Source: Zizania palustris (taxonomy: Eukaryota; Streptophyta; Magnoliopsida; Poales; Poaceae). Taken from it: 64,000 nt of DNA. Location of the stretch: contig JAAALK010000287.1 in the NCBI GenBank assembly GCA_019279435.1, forward strand, positions 70,745,144-70,809,143, written 5' to 3'. Made by a program: the position numbers and the translations under genes. Each line of letters starts with the position of its first letter. Position 1 is the first letter of the stretch. The notes beneath the pieces are model-generated. The model did not search any database and was not told the DNA's origin. It saw only the letters and a list, made by a program, of their open reading frames with translations. Shown here piece after piece: positions 58,347 to 64,000 of this stretch.

Positions 58347-61300
58347 TGTAACACCCCAAAATTTCCAAGAAATAAAAATACATTTTATCATATTTTTTTG
58401 GAAAAGATTATTTTGAAATTCCCTTTAATAACATTTGTGCTCCAAATGAACTAGAACTAGAGGAAATATCCAAACCAGAGGCTAGAAAAATTTGTATATG
58501 ATCCCAAGGCCAAGATATATTTTTGAGAATTTTTACAAATTTTTATCACTCTTGGAAGCAACCCAAGTAATTTAACCAATTTCAGCAATTATTTTTATTC
58601 GAAAAAGAATTTAAACAGCAACAGGCCTCCCTTCCCCCTTCTCCCCCAACCTGCCGGCCCAGCCCACTCCCTCCCCATGCCCCTCACTGATAGCCGGGCC
58701 CTGCTCATCAGCGACCCCCCTCTCCCTCTGCGTGCGCGCCCGATAGCTCGACCCCACCTATCGACGCTAATCCCCCCTCTCGGTAGAGCCCGACCCCACC
58801 GGTCAGCCCCGCCCGTTGCCCACACCCGTACACCCGTGCCCCTCTGACTGTGCCCCCCGCTCATCAGACCCATCGTCCACCTCACGGCACCGCCCCCAAA
58901 TCCCACCGTCCGACGACCCCCCGCCTTCGGATCCGCCTCGCCGGTCCCTCCCCATTAATCGACCCCGGCATTCAATCCCCCGCAGCCCACCGACCGTTTC
59001 CTTTCGTTAAACCTCGCGATTACGCCCCGGATCGCGCTGCGCGTGTATGGCCGAGCCCCACCGGCGCCATTGAAGACCTCCCCTCGGCTTTCCATGCACG
59101 CGTCCCCCCTCTAACCCCGCTGACGCCTCTATTTAAACCCTAACGCCTCAATGCATTCGACCCCCACGCTAATTCGCACTGAGAACGAACAGAACGCCCG
59201 TGGCTCCAAGTTTTAACACCACACCAACCGCCCCGCTCTCTAGCCGCCGCTCGCCATCACCGGAACCCTCCTCCCCCCTCGACGACCGCACCGCTGTGAC
59301 CACTGACACCTCCCTGACCCTGACCACCACTCCTTCGACGACGAAGAACTCGGTCCACCGCGATGGTACCCTCGTGCTCCCCTAGTCGCCCTCTTTCCAT
59401 TTCTTGGCGTAGATTGTACCACCATCGCTCACCATGGCCTCTGGCCCGCTCACCGTCGCCGGAGAAGACGACCGGCACGGGTAGAGTACCCGTGCCATGT
59501 CGGATTCGATCGCGACCGTGCGATCGCGATCGGACGATGTAGGTTATACCGCGTAGTCAGTTTAATTTGGCCCATCGGATCGCAACGAAGGGGTACGTTT
59601 TAATCTCGTGCGTCCGTTAGTATTTAAAACCCACAGTGGATCTGGGCCATCCATCGCATACCAGTTCGATGTTTTAATCATGGCTGTCCATGTTAACTTA
59701 ACGCTCCCGCCTCACCCACAACTGCCCGATCGCGATCCAATGGTGATCCGCGATCCGACGCACACGCACAGTGCGCGGGTTCATGGTGAGTTCGGCTCAC
59801 CGTGGACCGGCGACTGTTTTGGATTTAATTTAAATTCCAGAAATAGTTTTAAATTTCTAAAATTCAAATCTTGCTCATTTTAACTCCAAAATTAACCATT
59901 CAATTCCAAAAATTCATAATTTTATTCTCTACATGTTAATGCAATAAAAACAGTAGGCTTACTTTTTGTATTTTATGTTTATTTAATAAAGTATTCAAAT
60001 GTACTTTATGATATTCATAATTCATTTTATAAAATTTACCTTTATCCTCTTCATATTGGTGTAATAAAAACCATAGGTTTATTCTGAACTTTTCATTATT
60101 AATTAATTGGGAGTTCAAAATACATTAGAATACATTCTTAATTCTTTTTAGAAAATTCCTAACTCCATAAAATTGACCTAAAAATTTAGATAATGATTTC
60201 AGAGATTAACAACTTGATTTCCCCTAATTTAATCCAATCAAAATATGTATGCTTATTGGGTGATTTTGGGTTGTTTTATTGAATTTTATGTTTATTATTT
60301 ATATTGAGAAGACTACGACGCCGTTGAGGAGCCGTAATACTTCCCTGAAGTTTCTCCCTCACCCTTCGCTGATCAAGGCAAGTCACCAAAACCAATCTTT
60401 TGAGCATATTGAACCCAATTTTGTTAAACTATATTTATTTAGATCCCCAACCTTGATGTGCAACCCAAGCCATGCTATCTAGCCTAAACGCCTTGTCACC
60501 ATATGATTAGTACTAGTAGATAGTGTCCGATGTATCGACACAATTGCTATAGGTTAAAAATGAGTCGTAGCAATTTGGATTCTACTATATGATCTCCGTT
60601 ATTCTCATCTCTAGAATTCTGTGGTGATAGAGTTATGGTTAAGTGTATTCATGTTGGTTCCGGGTGCAGCTAGGGCATTGGTCGGTAGCACCCGGGGCAC
60701 TATAAGGACAGGTCTGCGAGATCCTTGCAATACATTTCCGTACTAACCACAAGTCTAGTGGGTAGTCCTAACTAAGGTATGGAGTGTTCCAATCCGAGTA
60801 ACCACTTGGAGATGGTCAAGCGGTACCTGCGGGTGGCTTGTACCAACGTGGCGCAAAAGGGGGTGCGATGTAAGCCGGATGCGGCCCGGCACGCCGGTGA
60901 AACCTAGAGCGGGTGATTGTCGCTTGGGAGCATTTCATGTTGAGGTTTTGGCATGAGTTCCCGTGGGTACGGGTCATCTCATTACACTTGGTGTTTGGGA
61001 TGAGTGCGTGCCTTGTGGGTACAGTGGTACACCTCTGATCAGAGTCTTAAATCTTTTCGAAAAGCCAAGCCCACGATCAGGGCGGGTTGCGTGACATCCC
61101 CAGTTAGTTTACTTTAATGAATGTGCATGATGATTTAGCATGTAAGGACTGTTGAGCGAGGAGGGAAACATACTCCTCGAGTTAGATGGTATTATGTTAT
61201 TCATGTTTAATATTCCGCATGATAAATTTGACTACACTAAATGTTGTAACTGAAAAATATACTTTTCCACACTTTTAGTCATTATCCTTCCGTTGTTATT

Positions 61301-61612
61301 ATCCTGCATTATTATTGCATTGCGGTAGCTTGTTGAGTACTTTTTTGTAGTAATACCCATTGGACAAACACTTCAGACTGCCTACTACGAGGAATGGTCT
61401 GGAGTAGCGATCCAGTCAAGAAGATCCTGAAGAAGACGTTCATCATGCCGTTTATTTTCATTGTTTCTTTTACTTTTACACTTGTTAATAATGTGGTCTG
61501 CGAACCACGAATGATTGCCCGTATGTACGTTGTCGCATGATGAACCTCTTGTTATTATTATTTTTCTATGGAAATTCAATAATGTTCTGATTTGGTAAAT
61601 CGGGGCGTCGAA
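58347..61612 (+). repeat. 5' LTR of Tekay-like element G2
   Basis: Starts TGTAACACCCC after ATTAC and ends near CGGGGCGTCGAA (the usual CA is changed). About 3.27 kb, it aligns with the LTRs of G over its whole length but is clearly diverged. A TATA-like TATTTAAA lies at 59130-59137. Mini-gene exon 2 is recognisable at 60304-60375 (EDYDAVEEP, stop, YFPEVSPSPFADQ, then GCAAGT); exon 3 near 61379 has lost five bases. Confidence 0.88.
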
Positions 61613-61615
61613 AGA

Positions 61616-61630
61616 TGGTATCAGAGTCGA
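61616..61630 (+). promoter_or_regulatory. Primer binding site of element G2
   Basis: TGGTATCAGAGTCG follows the LTR at the same spacing as in element G. Confidence 0.85.
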
Positions 61631-61750
61631 CTTGACTGTAGGAAGCCAAACAACCAGCCTAATACTTAGTTTTGATAAAATCTATTTCGCGCAAACCTAC
61701 TTCATAACTTTGTTCCTTCCTTAATTCTCTTCAACTTGTTGTTTTTGTAG

Positions 61751-62069
61751 ATGCCAGTCTAGCAGTCCACAGTTTCTGCCGCCACTTCGAGGCTTCGTCC
61801 GGGAACTCCAGATGATGGTGACCTTCCTTGGGTTCCTCTTTGAGCCTGAGTTCCATGGCGTCTACATGGAGGAGTTTGCGGGACCATGTGACGTCTCCCT
61901 CACTATCCATGGGTCCGACGATCACCTGTCTTCTTCACGCAGCGCTTGGGAGCCCAACCTTCGACGTCACGTGCCAACACTCGCCCTCCAAGGCCCTCAT
62001 GGAGCTGAGGATTATCTACGACAATCATCTTCAAACTCGTCCTTCCGGCTAGTGCCGAAGCACACTCCC
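61751..62069 (+). pseudogene. ORF0 of element G2, broken and cut by the assembly gap
   Basis: ATG 61751 follows TTTTTGTAG, the same acceptor-like site as in G. Codon 4 is a stop. A frame from about 61795 reads RELQMMVTFLGFLFEPEFHG and later LVPKHTP, matching ORF0 of G (RELRVLVDFLGFP, FMPMHTP). The match runs up to the N block. Confidence 0.7.
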
Positions 62070-62169
62070 NNNNNNNNNNNNNNNNNNNNNNNNNNNNNNN
62101 NNNNNNNNNNNNNNNNNNNNNNNNNNNNNNNNNNNNNNNNNNNNNNNNNNNNNNNNNNNNNNNNNNNNN
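62070..62169. other. Assembly gap of 100 N
   Basis: Exactly 100 unknown bases, the usual placeholder for a gap of unknown size. Left of it is plus-strand G2; right of it is an unrelated minus-strand gypsy element. Confidence 0.99.
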
Positions 62170-63336
62170 CTTCCAGGCACCCTTTCTTGAGGTCCAGGAG
62201 GCCCAGCCTTGAAACTTTTCCCCTGCGGGAGATTGGCAGGTGCCTTCGAAGCTGAAGGTGTAATGTTTAGCACTTCCGAACGGAAATGCTTCTTCCCTCG
62301 CCTGTACTCGCTAGGGCGGCTGTCTTGTGGAGGTTGCGGTGGAGCGGTGGCTTCTGGCTCCCTTTGACTTCCCTGAGGGTGGGTAATGCTGCCTCAGCTC
62401 GTCGAAGACATCCTTCCTCTGCCTTGGCATATTGCTCGAAGTATGCCATGAGCTGCGCTACGGATGTTACCGGCTTCCGATGGAGTTTGCTGAGGAGATC
62501 GGGGTTCAGCACCCCTTCGCGGGCAGCATCAACTACCGAAGAGGTAGTAAGGCCCTTGATCTGTGACTTGGTGTGGGCGAAGCGTGTGAAATACTCTCGG
62601 AGGGTTTCCCCCTCCCGCTGCTTTACCTAGAACAAACTTCCTGTGGACATTGGGGCCACGAAAGTGCCTTGGAAGTTGCTCACGAACTTCTTTTTGAGTA
62701 GCTCCCATGACTTGATCGATCCTGGTTTTAGGGACCAGAACCATCGGAGCGCCACGCCTTCGAGAGCGAGTGGGAAGCATTTGCCATGGTGCTTCGTACC
62801 CCTCCGCTTGCTTCTATAGCCAGGGTCGTACGAGCGGGCGAACTCTCCGGGGTCCAACCCCCCGGAGTACTTGTGCAGCTTCGAGGCCTTGAACTTGGGT
62901 CGAAAGGCACTCTCTGCAGATCAGGGTGCAACGGAGACTCATTGTCGAAGGACGCATTCTCGGCCTCCTCTTGGACTTGTATAACTTCTGGGGGGTTGCG
63001 GGCTCCATCGTCTTGAGGCCCCCTTGGAGTTTCGGTGGAAGCTTGAGTGCGGAGCCGGTCGGCGGCCTCCTGCCTCCATCTGGATACCTCCTCCTGAAGC
63101 CTGGCTAGCTGCGTAGCCTCGGTTTCGGGAGGGCCTTCGTCTTCGTCGGCGGGAACTTCAGGGTCTTGGCTTGCTGCGTAGTCGGTCTGAAGCATTGTAG
63201 GAGGGGGTAGAGGGCCCCGGGGCGCTCGATGCCCATCGGTTCCGGCAGGAACCGTCGGATTAGCTGAGGGTCCGGCTCCGTTGGTCCGAGGGGACCTTCG
63301 AAGGGGACCCGAAGCTTGACCACGCTTCGGAGGCAT
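62170..63336 (-). pseudogene. Gag of a RIRE2-like gypsy element, partial
   Basis: ATG at 63336 starts MPPKRGQASGPLRRSPRTN, then a proline- and glutamate-rich part with a heptad-like stretch (LARLQEEVSRWRQEAADRLR). A one-base deletion near 62897 shifts the frame, after which YDPGYRS, CFPLALEGVALRWFWSL and SWELLKKKFVSNFQGTF show the retrotransposon gag core. A stop lies at 62627-62629, then REYFTRFAHTKSQIKGL and MAYFEQYAKAEEGCLRR. A further stop near 62267 and the gap end it. No pol is visible. Confidence 0.85.
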
Positions 63337-63524
63337 GGTTAGTCGATGAGGTGTCTTGGAAATGGAAGGCTTCGAACGACTCAAGGGGGTCGAGAGAAGG
63401 CCTTCGGGCTGCACTAAGAAGCTCTTAACTGAAGGGTGCACGGAATCTCAGGATTCCGAGGCTCCCCCCGTAAGTTTTCTTCAGAGTGCAGTCAGCAGTA
63501 GAGAACAAGCTTTTAGAACTTGGA

Positions 63525-64000
63525 TCCCCACGGACGGCGCCAACTGTTGGCGTAAAAGTTACACCAACAGGTTCTTAGTAGTCAAGAACAAGCAAACAAG
63601 AGGTTTGTGCTTTTAGGACAGACTTGAGCCTCCGTAAAAGGATAACAACTCCAATAGGTCCGAATGTATGTGTTTGAACACTGGTTCTGGATCCCTCTTA
63701 CAAGGTACAATGGGGAGTATTTATAGGGAAAAGGCTTAAGGATCGACCTATTTACCCCTATATTACAACTGACCTCCAATATTATAAACAAGGTTATACA
63801 TGGTAACGTGCCGTAGGGTAGATGGATAAACAAGACATCCAATCAGTCACGTCTTCCTGCTTCGAAGCCTCCTCCTTCCCTTCGGAGGGTCCTTTGTGAC
63901 CTTCGCATCGTGACACCCTCCGACCGTGCTGACGTATGCTTCGAACATTAGTCCGCCATCTTCGGGATCTTCTTAGAGCCCATGGAGGGTTAACCTTAAG
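63525..64000 (-). mobile_element. LTR end and primer site of the minus-strand gypsy element
   Basis: On the minus strand the LTR ends ACTTTTACGCCAACA at 63545 and is followed by a primer-site-like GTTGGCGCCGTCCGTGGGGA, seen in RIRE2/Tat-type grass elements. A TATA box (CCTATAAATACTCC) lies at about 63731-63718 on the minus strand. The LTR continues past the window; its outer part has CTTCGAAG-like words similar to solo LTR E. Confidence 0.8.

Overview
The window looks like nuclear DNA of a grass. It is dominated by nested LTR retrotransposons of grass type: copia elements of SIRE/Maximus style, Tekay-type chromodomain gypsy elements with LTRs over 3 kb, and a RIRE2-like gypsy element. It also holds a Mutator-like element, CACTA ends, small TTA-flanked MITEs and one GC-rich two-exon cellular gene. 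Intron splice sites, TATAAATA boxes and a block of exactly 100 N support a eukaryotic genome assembly. Nothing here is bacterial.

Layout. 1-3368 is the 3' part of a copia element with an unbroken polyprotein frame. 3369-3549 (minus) is a remnant of a translation initiation factor eIF3e gene. 4988-5985 (minus) is the only cellular gene that looks complete: a phosphoenolpyruvate carboxylase kinase (PPCK) with one 140-base intron. 6835-23226 is a 16.4-kb Mutator-like element (MULE) with long inverted repeats, each holding an inward-facing TATA box. It carries a decayed transposase, a second decayed gene and a tandem triplication of about 980 bases. Two solo LTRs sit inside it (11502-17539 and 19544-21724), and the first contains a non-autonomous gag-only retrotransposon (12414-16823). 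23227-25580 is sparse sequence with two adjoining MITEs.

25581-54750 is a four-level nest. Copia element B (25581 to about 54750) is interrupted by copia element C (27546-52271, target duplication CCTTG). C is interrupted by Tekay element G (28405-45623, CAACA). G's left arm is interrupted by a solo LTR (29512-33723, ATTGG). G is abnormal: its left arm is a complete LTR in inverted orientation, so both outer ends of the inserted DNA are U5 ends. 54751-56178 is a truncated CACTA element, and 57445 begins a second CACTA element. 58347-62069 is the 5' LTR and start of another Tekay-like element (G2). After the N block, 62170-64000 holds the gag and LTR of a minus-strand gypsy element.

The most unexpected signal lies in the Tekay-type LTRs. 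Three diverged LTRs, plus the inverted copy, share what look like three small exons downstream of the TATA box. The middle exon changes mainly at third codon positions, has an in-frame length difference, and ends in a GC-type splice donor. Spliced in frame, the exons give the same acidic C-terminal tail and stop in the three better-preserved copies. ORF0 and gag of element G both begin right after splice-acceptor-like AG sites. This points to a spliced, possibly translated leader of the element RNA. All statements come from reading the sequence; no database search was run.
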